Shown here: piece by piece, positions 1-9,717 of the stretch
How positions within the stretch are numbered: the first letter of the stretch is position 1
Layout: the number at the start of each line of letters is the position of its first letter
Source: CAVVDY01 sp963815775
GTDB lineage: Bacteria; Acidobacteriota; Terriglobia; Terriglobales; Acidobacteriaceae
Length of the DNA stretch: 64,000 nucleotides
Direction of reading: 5' to 3'
Assembly: GCA_963815775.1 (NCBI GenBank)
Contig: CAWFIB010000029.1
Location: 1-64,000, forward strand
The notes under the pieces: generated by a model
The model's database searches: none
What the model saw: only the letters and a program-made list of their open reading frames with translations
Told to the model about the DNA's origin: nothing
Translations under genes and position numbers: made by a program

Positions 1-1082
1 TGTCCGTCGAACTGCAACAGGCCGAGCTTCATGGCAGCCGAGGGAACGGCTTTTTCGATGGTGGTCGCGTTCGGCCAGCGGAAGCCCTGGTAGTTGGCAA
101 AGAAGTAAGTCTCGCCGCCCAGGACCTTCTTGGAAATGATCGGACCACCGATGGCGCCGCCAAACCGGTTGTAGTGATAGCTCGGAGTTCCGACGCCATT
201 GAGTTTGTTCTGCCAGGTATTGGCATTGAGATTGTTGTCGAGGTAGTACTCGTACACCGTGCCGTGCCACTGGTTGGTGCCGCGCTTGGTGGCCACCTGC
301 ACCTGCGCGCCCGAGGAGCTGTTGAAGTCAGCGCCCTGTCCGGCGGTGCTCACCTTAAACTCTTCAACGCTGTCGGCAGGAGTCGGCATCACACCGGTTG
401 CGCCGGCTGCCACGCCATTGCTCTGGTTGGCAACGCCACCCGTGGGATCGCCGGCGTAGCTGGGCGTATACACGCTCATGCTGCCGTCCATGTCGTTGGT
501 GTTGTTGCCGCCATCGAGCTGGAAGCTGCTCTGGTCAACCACCGTTCCGGCAACGCTGCCGTCAGGGCTGATGCCTGCCTGCAGGGTCAAAAACGTGCTG
601 GTGTCGCGGGCGATGCTGGGCAGCGACTGCAGCGCAATGCCGGTCACGGTCGATCCAACCGTCGCATTGTCGGTCTGCAGTTCGACACCGGTGGTGGCGA
701 CTTCCACCGTCTGGCTCTCTGAACCGACCTTCAGAGTGACGTTGTTGGTCGAGACCTGTCCTACCTGAACGGTCAGGCCCGGAATGGATGTTTTCGCGAA
801 GCCCTGCTTGGTAATGGAGAGATCGTACTTGCCGGGGTTCACGTTGATGAAGACATAGCGACCGGCAGCATTACTGTTGGTAGTTCGCACGTTGCCCGTG
901 GAAGTGTCCTTCAAGGTCACCGCCGCATCCGGAACAACCGCGTTGGTCGGATCGCTAACCGTGCCGCTGACCGTGCCCAGAGTCGTGGTCTGGGCCAACA
1001 ACGGCAATGTGAACGTGCCAAGCAGCAGGGCCGACAGCACCGCCCCTGCAAGATAAGTCCACTTGCACCTTGTACGCATCAT
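1..1082 (-). CDS. TonB-dependent receptor, Oar-like, N-terminal part (gene runs off the left edge)
   Basis: The open frame begins at the double ATG at 1082/1079 behind a purine-rich ribosome site (AGGGGGAAAG) and continues without a stop to base 1, so only about the first 360 residues are visible. They start with a signal peptide ending near LPLLAQ. Next comes a carboxypeptidase-regulatory-like beta-sandwich (GTVSGTVSDPTNAVVPDAAV, then AGRYVFINVNPGKYDLSI). A plug-domain-like stretch follows, containing FQLDGGNNTNDMDG. This arrangement is typical of the large Oar-like outer-membrane receptors that are abundant in Acidobacteriota and thought to import oligosaccharides or peptides. The substrate cannot be told. 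The barrel lies outside the window. Confidence 0.88.
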   Translation of the reverse strand, partial: MMRTRCKWTYLAGAVLSALLLGTFTLPLLAQTTTLGTVSGTVSDPTNAVVPDAAVTLKDTSTGNVRTTNSNAAGRYVFINVNPGKYDLSITKQGFAKTSIPGLTVQVGQVSTNNVTLKVGSESQTVEVATTGVELQTDNATVGSTVTGIALQSLPSIARDTSTFLTLQAGISPDGSVAGTVVDQSSFQLDGGNNTNDMDGSMSVYTPSYAGDPTGGVANQSNGVAAGATGVMPTPADSVEEFKVSTAGQGADFNSSSGAQVQVATKRGTNQWHGTVYEYYLDNNLNANTWQNKLNGVGTPSYHYNRFGGAIGGPIISKKVLGGETYFFANYQGFRWPNATTIEKAVPSAAMKLGLLQFDG

Positions 1083-1476
1083 TCTTTCCCCCTTCAAGAA
1101 TTCCTAAGCATCAGGACTGTAGGAAAATAGTCATTGAACATTTACTAGCGCCATTTACTAGCGCCCTAGTTGACTACTTGAATGCGATAGGAGGGTAGTG
1201 TTCCCGACAGCTTGCCCCCCGACTCTGCCGCTCACAACCCCTTGCGAGCGACTCAACCCACTAGATGGTCTGGCAGACTATGCCTCAAATCGCAGTTATG
1301 CAATAGCACTAAAGTGACTATTTGGTGCTAGTGGTGATTCAGCAACGGGAGAGGCCATTTCCCGGCATTTGCCAGGGTGCGGCGAGGCGGGCCGCAGGGC
1401 TCGCGCGCCCTTCACTTGCCTCCGTCGTTGGCCAGCAAGTACGATTACGCGGATTGTTAAAAACCGAGGAATGTCA
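1083..1476. other. Divergent intergenic region with a 13-bp tandem repeat
   Basis: This 394-base gap separates the divergent TonB-receptor and sortilin-like genes and should hold both promoters. I see no convincing sigma-70 pair for either gene. The clear feature is the perfect 13-bp tandem duplication at 1139-1164, listed separately. The word CTAGT recurs several times nearby. The frame of the sortilin-like gene is open from 1369, but that upstream part has no signal-peptide or domain character. Confidence 0.5.
1139..1164. repeat. Perfect tandem duplication of a 13-bp unit (CATTTACTAGCGC x2)
   Basis: CATTTACTAGCGC occurs twice without a gap, about 57-82 bases upstream of the TonB-receptor start codon. 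The spacing suits a pair of regulator sites for that gene. The operator role is inference; the duplication itself is plain in the sequence. Confidence 0.7.
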
Positions 1477-4400
1477 ATGTCTCATCGCTTTTTGTCTTGG
1501 CTGATCGTCGTGGTCTCGCTGGCGAGCGGCTTGTATGGCCAGGTTGATCCCGCTTTGGTCGGGGGCATGCAGTGGCGCCAGATCGGCCCGTTTCGCGGCG
1601 GACGTGTGCTGGCTGTAGCCGGAATCCCCGGCGATCCGGACACCTACTACTTCGGCGCAGTTGCCGGAGGCGTGTTCAAGAGCACCAACGGCGGCATGAC
1701 CTGGACACCCATGTTTGACAAGCAAAGTGTGTCGTCGATTGGAGCCATTGCCGTGGCCGACGCCGATCACAATATCCTCTACGTCGGAACCGGCGAAGCC
1801 TGCCTGCGCGGCAACATTTCCTACGGCGACGGCGTGTACAAGTCCACCGATGGCGGCCAAACCTGGAAGAACATCGGACTGAAGGATTCGCGCCACATCG
1901 GAGCGATCATCGTCGACCCGCGCAATCCTGACATCGTGCTGGTAGCAGCGCTCGGCCACGCCTGGGGGCCCAACTCGGAGCGCGGCGTGTTTCGCACCGC
2001 CGATGGCGGCAAGACGTGGCAGAAGGTGCTCTACAAAGATGAGAACACCGGCGCGATCGACATCGTCTTCGACCCGCACAATTCCAGCATTGTGTACGCC
2101 GCGTTGTATCAGGTGCGCCGGCAGCCGTGGACCTTCACTAGTGGCGGCCCCGGCAGCGGCCTCTACAAATCAACCGACGGCGGACTTACGTGGAAGCAAC
2201 TCGAAGGACATGGCCTTCCGGAAGGCGAACTGGGACGCATTGGGATTTCCGTGTCGGGCGCCAATTCCAATCGCGTGTACGCGCTGATTGAAGCCAAGAA
2301 GGGCGGCCTTTATCGTTCGGACGACGCCGGCAAAAGCTGGACGCTGGTGAATGATGACGAGCGTTACCGGCAGCGCGCCTGGTATTTCACCCACGTTTTC
2401 GCCGATCCGCAAAACGCCGACACCGTCTACGTTCTGAACACCGGCCTGTTCCGTTCCAATGATGGCGGCAAGACGTTCGACCTGTTGCCCGCTCCGCATG
2501 GCGATCATCACGGGCTATGGATCGATCCCACCAATCCGCAGCGCATCATGAACAGTAATGATGGCGGAGTGACGATCTCCACCGATGGCGGTAAGACCTG
2601 GACGCAACAGAACAACCAGCCCACCGCGCAGTTCTATCACGTGGTCACCGACAACCATTGGCCCTACCGGGTCTACGGTGCACAGCAGGACAACTCCACC
2701 GTGGCCATCCTCAGCCGCGGCGAGGACGGCGTAATTGCACGTCAGGACTGGTATGAGGTAGGCGGCGGCGAGAGCGGATACATCGCCCCCGATCCCAAAA
2801 ATCCCGACATCGTCTATGCCGGCTCGGACTCGGCCATGATCACTCGCTACGACCACCACAACGAACGGATGACGGATATTTCGCCGTATCCGCTCGACAC
2901 CTCGGGCAATGGCGCCGCGGAGCTCAAGTATCGCTTCCAGTGGACCGAGCCGGTGCTGGTGTCGCAATACAACTCCGACGTGCTGTATACCGCGTCGCAG
3001 TATGTGATGCGCAGCGACGACCAGGGACACAGCTGGAAAAACATCAGTCCCGACCTGACGCGGAATGACAAGAGCAAGCAGAAGCCGTCCGGCGGCGACA
3101 TCACGCTGGACATCACCAGCGTCGAGTACTACGACACCGTCTTCGCCCTGGCGGAGTCTCCGCTGAAGCGGGGGATGCTGTGGGCAGGCACCGACGACGG
3201 CCTGATTCAGCTCACGCGTGATGACGGCAAGACGTGGGAAAACGTTACGCCCAAGGACATGCCCGAGTGGAGCATGGTGAGCATCATTGACGCCGGACAC
3301 CACGATCCCGGCACCGCCTACGCCGCGATTGATCGTCACAAGCTCGACGACTTCAATCCGCTGATCTACAAGACGCACGACTACGGCAAAACGTGGACGC
3401 GCATCACCAACGGCATTCCGCCGGGAGCCTACGTGCGTGCGGTACGAGAAGACCCCAAAGTGAAGGGCTTGCTGTACGCCGGCACGGAGACCGGCGTTTA
3501 CTTCTCGAATGACGACGGCGAGCACTGGCAGTCGCTGCAACTGAATCTGCCGACGACGCCGATCCACGATCTCGCGATCAAGGACAACGACCTGATTGCC
3601 GCCACCCACGGGCGTTCGTTCTGGATCCTGGATGATGTCACCCCGCTGCGGCAGGACAGTTCTTCGATCGCCGGCCAGAGCTTCCATCTCTTTGAGCCGG
3701 CTCCGACGGTGCGCCTGCACTTCCCCGATGAGGTGGACCGCCGCCGCCCGGTCGGTGATAACCCGCCCAAGGGGGCCATCATTGACTACTACCTGAAGGC
3801 GAAGCCGGCCGCGAAGCAAGAGATCGTGATGGAGATCTTCGACGCGCAGGGCAAGCGCGTGCGCCGCTTGTCGAACCTCAAGGAGAACAAAGAAGAGCAG
3901 CCGCCCGAGTGGCCCGATCAGGAGAAGTCGTCGCAACTATTGCCGGCCAATGCGGGAATGAACCGCTTCGCATGGGACCTGCGCTACGATCCACCAGTGC
4001 AAATACCGGGCGCATTCTATGTCGGCAATCCGCCGCGTGGCCCGTTGGTGATTCCCGGCACCTATCAGGTGAAGCTGACGGTGAATGGCGCGACGCAAAG
4101 TGCGCCACTGGTGGTCAAGCTCGATCCGCGAATTCAGAACCAGGTCACGCAGGCGGACATGGAGAAGCAGCTTGCGCTGGCGCAGAAGGTGCAGCGCGAC
4201 ATCGATCAACTCCATCGCGCGGTGAATCAGATCCGCGACCTCCGCAGCAATCTGAACATGCTGCAAAAGTGGGCAGGCTCGGATTCTTCCAACGCTTCGG
4301 TCCTGGCGGCTGCGAAATCACTCGATCAGAAGATGGCTCCGGTTGAAGGCGAACTGCTTCAGGTGAAGATGAAGAGCTCGGAAGGAAACCTGCGCTATCC

Positions 4401-4653
4401 CAACATGCTGAACGAGCAGTATTGGACCTTCAACGAGGTTGTCCAATACAACGATGCTGCACCCACGGCGCAGCAATTGGAGGTCTTCGACGAGTTGCAC
4501 CAGCGTCTGCAAACCCAGCTCGCGCAGTGGCAGGAAATTCAGCGCACTGAAGTTCCCGCGCTGAATGCCGCGATGCGTAAGTCCGGGGTGCCGACTTTGT
4601 CGGTCGGCGCCGGGACGGGAGAGCAGGCTGGAGGATCCGGCGGCAAGGACTAG
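1477..4653 (+). CDS. Secreted sortilin/VPS10-like multi-Asp-box beta-propeller protein
   Basis: I start at ATG 1477 because GAGGA lies six bases upstream; the in-frame ATG at 1471 abuts that site. The protein (about 1058 residues) has a signal peptide (MSHRFLSWLIVVVSLASG) and then at least ten Asp-box motifs of the type S-x-D-x-G-x-x-W, such as STNGGMTWT, STDGGQTWK, TADGGKTWQ, STDGGKTWT and SNDDGEHWQ. Together these give the long propeller of the VPS10/sortilin or BNR-repeat type. The last 300 residues form a separate region with an FAWDLRYDPP motif and a helical, Q-rich tail. Proteins of this layout are common in Acidobacteriota and Bacteroidota and are often called glycosyl hydrolases, but no catalytic residues can be assigned here. 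Ligand binding or proteolytic association is equally possible. Confidence 0.85.
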   Translation: MSHRFLSWLIVVVSLASGLYGQVDPALVGGMQWRQIGPFRGGRVLAVAGIPGDPDTYYFGAVAGGVFKSTNGGMTWTPMFDKQSVSSIGAIAVADADHNILYVGTGEACLRGNISYGDGVYKSTDGGQTWKNIGLKDSRHIGAIIVDPRNPDIVLVAALGHAWGPNSERGVFRTADGGKTWQKVLYKDENTGAIDIVFDPHNSSIVYAALYQVRRQPWTFTSGGPGSGLYKSTDGGLTWKQLEGHGLPEGELGRIGISVSGANSNRVYALIEAKKGGLYRSDDAGKSWTLVNDDERYRQRAWYFTHVFADPQNADTVYVLNTGLFRSNDGGKTFDLLPAPHGDHHGLWIDPTNPQRIMNSNDGGVTISTDGGKTWTQQNNQPTAQFYHVVTDNHWPYRVYGAQQDNSTVAILSRGEDGVIARQDWYEVGGGESGYIAPDPKNPDIVYAGSDSAMITRYDHHNERMTDISPYPLDTSGNGAAELKYRFQWTEPVLVSQYNSDVLYTASQYVMRSDDQGHSWKNISPDLTRNDKSKQKPSGGDITLDITSVEYYDTVFALAESPLKRGMLWAGTDDGLIQLTRDDGKTWENVTPKDMPEWSMVSIIDAGHHDPGTAYAAIDRHKLDDFNPLIYKTHDYGKTWTRITNGIPPGAYVRAVREDPKVKGLLYAGTETGVYFSNDDGEHWQSLQLNLPTTPIHDLAIKDNDLIAATHGRSFWILDDVTPLRQDSSSIAGQSFHLFEPAPTVRLHFPDEVDRRRPVGDNPPKGAIIDYYLKAKPAAKQEIVMEIFDAQGKRVRRLSNLKENKEEQPPEWPDQEKSSQLLPANAGMNRFAWDLRYDPPVQIPGAFYVGNPPRGPLVIPGTYQVKLTVNGATQSAPLVVKLDPRIQNQVTQADMEKQLALAQKVQRDIDQLHRAVNQIRDLRSNLNMLQKWAGSDSSNASVLAAAKSLDQKMAPVEGELLQVKMKSSEGNLRYPNMLNEQYWTFNEVVQYNDAAPTAQQLEVFDELHQRLQTQLAQWQEIQRTEVPALNAAMRKSGVPTLSVGAGTGEQAGGSGGKD

Positions 4654-4698
4654 AGCCAACCGTTGTCGATACTCAATTCGGCGCTTCGCAAAAGCGAT

Positions 4699-5949
4699 CT
4701 AAGAAACCCGCTCTACTGCCAGAGGAGATTCCACCCGCTTTGGCAGTAGGGCGTCGCCGCAGACAAGCTCACCAAAAGCTGGCGTGGATCGCGCAGGTAC
4801 CATCAGGCCGTTGAGTTCGAGACGATAGCGCTGGCCACGCCACACGATCGTGCTTCCGATGAAACTGCACAACCAGAAACCAAATCCCATCAGGTCACGC
4901 AGCGGGTAAAGCCAGCAGAGTCGCAAAGCGTGAGGATCTCGCGCGACGCCCCATCCGGCCAGCGCGGCCATTAACACGCGATTCACGACGGCCGCCGTCA
5001 CGAATACAACCGCAAGCATCGGAAAACCCATCGCCATCGCCACTACCAGTCCCAGCAAGCCAAAGGGCATGGCAAAGCTCAAAACGCTGGCGAAGTGTCC
5101 GGCGGGACGCGAGAAACGCGTGCTCTTCATCCAGCGAATCTGATGCAGAAGCGAGGAGCCCAGGGATTTGTTGATGACGACGTGATCGATGACATGGGTG
5201 GAGAGAACGACCTGCGCCCCCGTCTCCGCCACACGCTGGCCCAGCACGTAATCGTCGGCACAATAAACGACCAGTGGGTCGAACCCGCCAACCGCGTCCA
5301 GCACTTCGCGCCGGATCGCCATCGTCGGCCCCAAAGCGAACTTCATCCCCTCGAGCAGCTCTGAAACCAGCACGCCGGAGGTCATCTCCACGCTCATGCC
5401 CAGCGCTTCCAGCCGCGACCAAATGCCGCCGCAGGCGACTCCGCGATACATGCACGTCACCATGCCGACCTTGGGATCCAGCAGAGGCGCAACCACCTCG
5501 CGGATATAGCTGCGCTTGACTTGGACGTCGCTGTCGCTGATGACTATGTAGTCGTGATGTGCCCGGGCGTACATCTTCCGCAGAGAGCAGACTTTCGCGT
5601 TGGCTTCCGTTGGCTCGCCGGAAATGACGATCTTTACAGGGACCGACGGATACTGCCGGCGTACCTCTTCGACGACAGCCAGCGCGGGGTCGTTAGGGTC
5701 GTGCGCGCCGAAGATGATTTCAAACGCCGGGTATTCCTGGTCAAAGAAGCTGGCGATGTTGGCCCGGAGATTGGGTTCTATCCCGCATAGCGGTTTCAGC
5801 AGCGTGACCGGCGGAAAGAAGTCCGCAGAAATTTCTGGAACTCTGCGGCGCCGAAACCGGGAACTCGCTACAAACAAAAGGCCGAGGAAGCCAGTGCAAG
5901 CTGTTAGTCCAACCGCCGCCGCGAGCAGCAGCGCATAGCCAACGTACAT
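4699..5949 (-). CDS. hpnI: GT21-family glycosyltransferase, HpnI/ceramide glucosyltransferase-like
   Basis: This 416-residue membrane glycosyltransferase has an N-terminal membrane anchor (residues 1-30) and a GT-A domain. It carries the family signatures: PPVTLLKPLCG, the metal-site region ISDSDVQV, the third acidic motif CADDYVLGQRV, and QIRWMKSTRFSRP, which corresponds to the (Q/R)xxRW motif of ceramide glucosyltransferases. Two or three hydrophobic segments follow near residues 285-360. Among bacterial GT21 enzymes the best-known role is HpnI, which adds N-acetylglucosamine to bacteriohopanetetrol in hopanoid biosynthesis. That fits an acidobacterium, but no other hopanoid gene is adjacent, so the substrate is inference. 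TCCTGGAGAAAATGA before the ATG supplies a ribosome site. Confidence 0.78.
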   Translation of the reverse strand: MYVGYALLLAAAVGLTACTGFLGLLFVASSRFRRRRVPEISADFFPPVTLLKPLCGIEPNLRANIASFFDQEYPAFEIIFGAHDPNDPALAVVEEVRRQYPSVPVKIVISGEPTEANAKVCSLRKMYARAHHDYIVISDSDVQVKRSYIREVVAPLLDPKVGMVTCMYRGVACGGIWSRLEALGMSVEMTSGVLVSELLEGMKFALGPTMAIRREVLDAVGGFDPLVVYCADDYVLGQRVAETGAQVVLSTHVIDHVVINKSLGSSLLHQIRWMKSTRFSRPAGHFASVLSFAMPFGLLGLVVAMAMGFPMLAVVFVTAAVVNRVLMAALAGWGVARDPHALRLCWLYPLRDLMGFGFWLCSFIGSTIVWRGQRYRLELNGLMVPARSTPAFGELVCGDALLPKRVESPLAVERVS

Positions 5950-6207
5950 TCATTTTCTCCAGGACAATGACCCGGGGATTGGGCGGAGTCGCCCCGGATG
6001 GCAACCCTAGGATACCCGAACTCTTTCTCCTATAGAAACCACCCCACGTCGGTCCCCACCAGGCCTCAGGGCCGCCGCCGGCGAACCCTCTCCCTCCGCC
6101 ACCTTCAGCGTGAGGAACGGCCCTATTCCCCTGTAACACCGATTCGTCCAGTTATATGCTTGAAGTGGATTCCTAATACGAAATTTCGTCCTCTTAAGGA
6201 GGTTTTG

Positions 6208-7365
6208 ATGGTGAGTTCAGGAAGCAGCATTGCTGTGAGCGAGGAAATCTCCGTTCACCCGCCCAAACGGCTTCTCTTTGGTCCCGGCCCAACCCAGGTC
6301 CACCCGCGAGTCTACGAGGCCATGGCCCAGCCGGTGGTGGGGCACCTCGATCCTTATTTCTTCGAGATCAGCTCTGCGAATCAGCGAATGCTGCGCAATG
6401 TGTTTGGTACGACCAACGAGCTGACGTTCGTCATCTCCGGCACCGGCAGCGCGGGCATGGAGACCGCGATCACCAACTTCATCGACGAGGGGACCAAGGT
6501 CGCCGTGCTGGCCAACGGCTACTTCTGCGACCGGATGACCGAAATGGCGCGCCGCCAGGGCGCCAACGTGGTCCGCTTCGAGAAGCCCTGGGGCGAGTTC
6601 TTCGCAGCCGATGAGGCGATGGATTTCATTCGCCGCGAGAAGCCGAATGTCGTGATGTATGTGATGGCTGAGACTTCCACCGGCGTCTTCGAACGCGGCG
6701 AAGAAATCTGCAAAGCCGCGCACGAAGTGGGAGCGATTGTGATTGCCGATTGCGTCACCTCGCTCGGAGCCATGCCGGTCAACATCGACAGGGTCGGTAT
6801 TGACGTTTCCTACAGTTGTACGCAAAAAGGATTGAGCTGCCCTCCCGGCCTGTCCCCGATCACCGTGTCGCCGCGCGCCGCCGAGTTGCTGAAGAAGCGC
6901 ACGAAACCTCCTCGCACCTGGTACTTCGATATCGCGCTGGTCGCCGATTACCTGCTGGAATCGCATCGCTACCATCACACCGCTTCGGCAACGTTGTTCT
7001 ATGCGCTACATGAAGGGCTCACGCTCATCGAAGAAGAGGGCCTGGCAGAGCGTTGCCAGCGGCACCACGACGCTCACCGGCAATTCGTCAAGGCGATCGA
7101 GACCACGGGCTTGCAGATGCTCGTCCCCGAAGGGCGCCGCATCTGGAACCTGAACACCGTGCGCGTGCCCGAAGGCGTAGACGACGCCAAGGTGCGCTCG
7201 ATCCTGCTGAACGAGCATGGTATCGAGATCGCCGGCGGCTTCGGGCCGCTGGCCGGCAAAATCTTCCGCATCGGTCTAATGGGGCCGCTAGCGACACCAG
7301 ATCATGTCAGCGATTTCCTGGACAAGTTCTCCGCCGCGCTGAAGCAGTCAGGATACAAAGGGTAG
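6208..7365 (+). CDS. PLP-dependent alanine-glyoxylate / serine-pyruvate-type aminotransferase
   Basis: The start at ATG 6208 is fixed by a near-perfect AAGGAGG five bases upstream. The upstream frame from 5998 is not needed. The 385-residue product is a class V (fold type I) aminotransferase. It begins LLFGPGPTQVHPRVYEAM, has the glycine-rich cofactor region SGTGSAGMETAI, the pyridine-binding aspartate region IVIADCVTSLG, and the Schiff-base lysine in SCTQKGLSCPPG. These match alanine-glyoxylate and serine-glyoxylate aminotransferases that act in glyoxylate, glycine or serine metabolism. Exact amino donor and acceptor cannot be told from the sequence. The gene stands alone; the next open frame is 550 bases away. 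Confidence 0.88.
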   Translation: MVSSGSSIAVSEEISVHPPKRLLFGPGPTQVHPRVYEAMAQPVVGHLDPYFFEISSANQRMLRNVFGTTNELTFVISGTGSAGMETAITNFIDEGTKVAVLANGYFCDRMTEMARRQGANVVRFEKPWGEFFAADEAMDFIRREKPNVVMYVMAETSTGVFERGEEICKAAHEVGAIVIADCVTSLGAMPVNIDRVGIDVSYSCTQKGLSCPPGLSPITVSPRAAELLKKRTKPPRTWYFDIALVADYLLESHRYHHTASATLFYALHEGLTLIEEEGLAERCQRHHDAHRQFVKAIETTGLQMLVPEGRRIWNLNTVRVPEGVDDAKVRSILLNEHGIEIAGGFGPLAGKIFRIGLMGPLATPDHVSDFLDKFSAALKQSGYKG

Positions 7366-7506
7366 ACGGATGCAGCGTAAACCGGCGAATTGAGCCCGAA
7401 GGGCGTGCGATGACAGCCCGGGACGAAGCCGCAGGCGAAGTCCTGGGTACGCTCAGCATTTGTCCTGAGTCCCCCGGGGACGTCAGATATCATCGTTGCT
7501 CGGTGC

Positions 7507-7539
7507 CCCAGGTTCGCCCTTCGTTTGGGCTAACCTGGG
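7507..7539. repeat. Hairpin repeat, 13-bp stem with one mismatch and a 7-nt loop
   Basis: CCCAGGTTCGCCC pairs with GGGCTAACCTGGG (one mismatch) around the loop TTCGTTT. The preceding GGTGC and the 7-nt loop relate it to the two hairpins at 9800-9830 and 9842-9872. Confidence 0.65.
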
Positions 7540-7609
7540 CATCGCCGCTTGGGTAGTGCCAGCCTTCAGGCCAGCGTCGCAGCGATCTTTTATTCTTGTC
7601 CTCCCGAGG

Positions 7610-7621
7610 CGGCTTCAGCCG
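7610..7621. repeat. Short palindromic hairpin CGGC-TTCA-GCCG
   Basis: A perfect four-base stem around TTCA. It is one of at least six copies of this motif (either as TTCA or TGAA on the plus strand) found only between genes in this window. Confidence 0.6.
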
Positions 7622-7917
7622 TTGAGGGACCTGCTCTCCGGCGCCAGCCGAATCACGTCGTGAATGACATGACGATGACACCGCAAGACTCGAGCCACTA
7701 TAGCCCCACCTTCGCGGCTTCCTGTTTTGGGAAACAATCCGCACTCCTTTGCGAAATTAACTTCGCTTGCAACCAGACGGCTCCTAAGATTCTGTCGTAA
7801 GGATTTTGCCTCAAAGTCAACGTCTTCCCACCGCACGTCTGAGACGAAGGCGCCTAAACAATTCGCTGCCCACCAGCGCCCACAGCGACCTCACAACCAG
7901 GCACTTGGAGGTGCAGG

Positions 7918-9508
7918 ATGAATTCATATCCCTCTTTCCTAAGGGCATCGCCACAGTTGAAATCCACTCGCTTTCCAGCGAAGGCTGCGGTGCCACTTCT
8001 AACCACGTTGTTGATCTTCTCTCTTTGCCTATTCCCGAACCTGGCCACAGCACAGTCGCCGCATATTTATGTCGTGCCCCATGTTGGGCCTCCTGGGAGC
8101 CAGGCACAAGTGGCCGGCACCGGATTCGATCCCAACGCCACCATCGACATTTACTTCGACAGCACGGACGTCGGAGTCGTGGTCAGCGACAGCCATGGAG
8201 CCTTTGGAATGGCGGCGACTCCGAAACCGACCATTCGGGACAGCGGATTCCTGATACACGTGCCGAAAGACGCGGTTCAGGGTACGCATTGGATCACCGC
8301 CGTAGAACGCATTACTCAGCTACAGGCGCAGGTACCGTTCACCGTACGCTTTGATTGGCCGCAGTTTCATTTCGACGCGCAGCACACAGGCTTTAACCCT
8401 TATGAGAACGTTTTGAATCCTGACACAGTCGTAAATCTCACGTCACTTTGGAAGTACACAATGGGTTCCAGGTCCTACTCTTCGCCTGCAGTGGCCAATG
8501 GGGTTGCGTACATAGGGTCGGAGGAGGACAATAACGTGTACGCCCTGGACGCCAACACGGGAGTGCCCCTGTGGAAGCACCTCGTCGGGAGCGGCGTCCC
8601 CTCTTCGCCGGCAGTGGCCAACGGCATGGTCTACGTCGCTACGGACTACGACGCTAGCCTCTATGCTCTAAATGCCAGCACAGGTAGCCTACGGTGGAAG
8701 TACCGAACTGGAACGGTTATCTGGGACGCACCCACCGTGGCCGGTTCTGTGGTCTACATCGGTTCCTTTGACGGTAACTTGTATGCCCTGAATGCCGAGA
8801 CCGGCGCACTCCTCTGGAAGTACGCCGCTGGGGCCCTTATCAACTCTTCGCCAGCGGTGGCGAATGGTGTGCTCTACTTCGGTTGCTATGACGGTAACGT
8901 TTACGCCTTAAACGCCGACACGGGAGCACTCCTGTGGATGTACACCCTCACCCATGGTTACGTTCAATCCTCGCCGGCGGTGGCCAATGGGGTGGTGTAC
9001 GTAGGGTCAGTGGTGCGGGACTACTCGTTGTATGCCCTGGATGCCGAGACCGGTGCACTCCTCTGGAAGTACACAACGGGAGACTATATCTTTTCCTCGC
9101 CGGCAGTGGCCAACGGCGCAGTGTATGTTGGGTCCGACGACGGTAACATTTACGCCTTGAACGCCACCACGGGAGAACTTCTGTGGAAGTACACGGCGGG
9201 TGGGAGCGTCGGGTCGTCGCCAGCGGTGGCCAACGGGGTGGTGTACGTAGGGTCAGGATATCCGGACAACTCGTTATACGCCCTAAATGCCAGCTACAGG
9301 AGCGGTCCTCTGGAAGTACACAATGGACTATTCGGTCAGCTCCAACCCGGCAGTGGTCAACGGTATACTATACATCGGTAATTACGATGGGAACCTCTAC
9401 GCCTTCGGTCTGCCCAGCCAGCAAATGTCGGAGAAGTTCAGCCCGCCGGAGCGTCCCGACCCGGCTCGGCTGAGGCCCAACTGGTCGCTCCAGCCCGGCA
9501 AGCGGTAG
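7918..9508 (+). CDS. Secreted PQQ-type eight-bladed beta-propeller protein, interrupted by a one-base frameshift near 9295
   Basis: ATG 7918 follows GGAGG at 7907-7911. A signal peptide (residues 1-45) and an Ig/TIG-like segment (to about 140) precede a run of 40-residue blades of the pattern SSPAVANGVVYVGS...YALNA-TG-LLWKY. In the start frame the pattern breaks after YALNAS and the frame ends at 9381. Ignoring one T at about 9295 restores TGAVLWKYTMDYSV and then a last blade, SSNPAVVNGILYIGN, ending at 9508. That makes eight blades, a closed propeller, instead of seven and a fragment. The function is unknown. PQQ-type repeats also occur in proteins without PQQ, such as BamB. The extra base may be a real mutation or a sequencing error. 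Confidence 0.82.
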
Positions 9509-9543
9509 GGAGAATCCTCGGACGCAGCGTTCATTAGCAAACT

Positions 9544-9573
9544 CGGGCGCGGAATACCTTCCGCGCCCGTTTC
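9544..9573. terminator. Rho-independent terminator downstream of the propeller gene
   Basis: CGGGCGCGGAA and TTCCGCGCCCG form a perfect 11-bp stem around TACC, followed by TTTCT. It lies 36 bases after the restored stop codon at 9508. Confidence 0.75.
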
Positions 9574-9717
9574 TAGAGGTTTCCACTGTTGTTGTCTCCC
9601 GGCTTTGAAGGGGCGCGGCTTCAGCCGTGCCGCCAGGGCACGCCATAGACTCCGCCTTTAGGCGCTGAGGGGATGCTTTCCCTCAGAGGCTAAAGCCGGT
9701 TTCTTGTCTGCCCGATC

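Larger units (their letters stand above)
7366..7917. other. Gene-free stretch made largely of intergenic repeat units
   Basis: The 552 bases between the aminotransferase and the propeller gene contain no frame with coding character. They hold a hairpin unit at 7416-7449 that recurs inverted at 63272-63294, a 13-bp-stem hairpin at 7507-7539 related to the pair at 9800-9872, and two GCC-TTCA-GGC type hairpins at 7562-7571 and 7610-7621. The remainder, roughly 7640-7900, shows nothing I recognise and may carry the promoter of the next gene. Confidence 0.6.

Noticed and set aside
2515..3936. A 473-codon minus-strand frame inside the sortilin-like gene
   Set aside because: Shadow of the Asp-box gene; no recognisable domain, and the plus frame has a ribosome site and signal peptide.
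7366..7917. Hidden gene in the 552-base gap after the aminotransferase
   Set aside because: Several short frames exist in all directions, but none has a ribosome site with a family-like translation, and the sequence consists largely of repeat hairpins.
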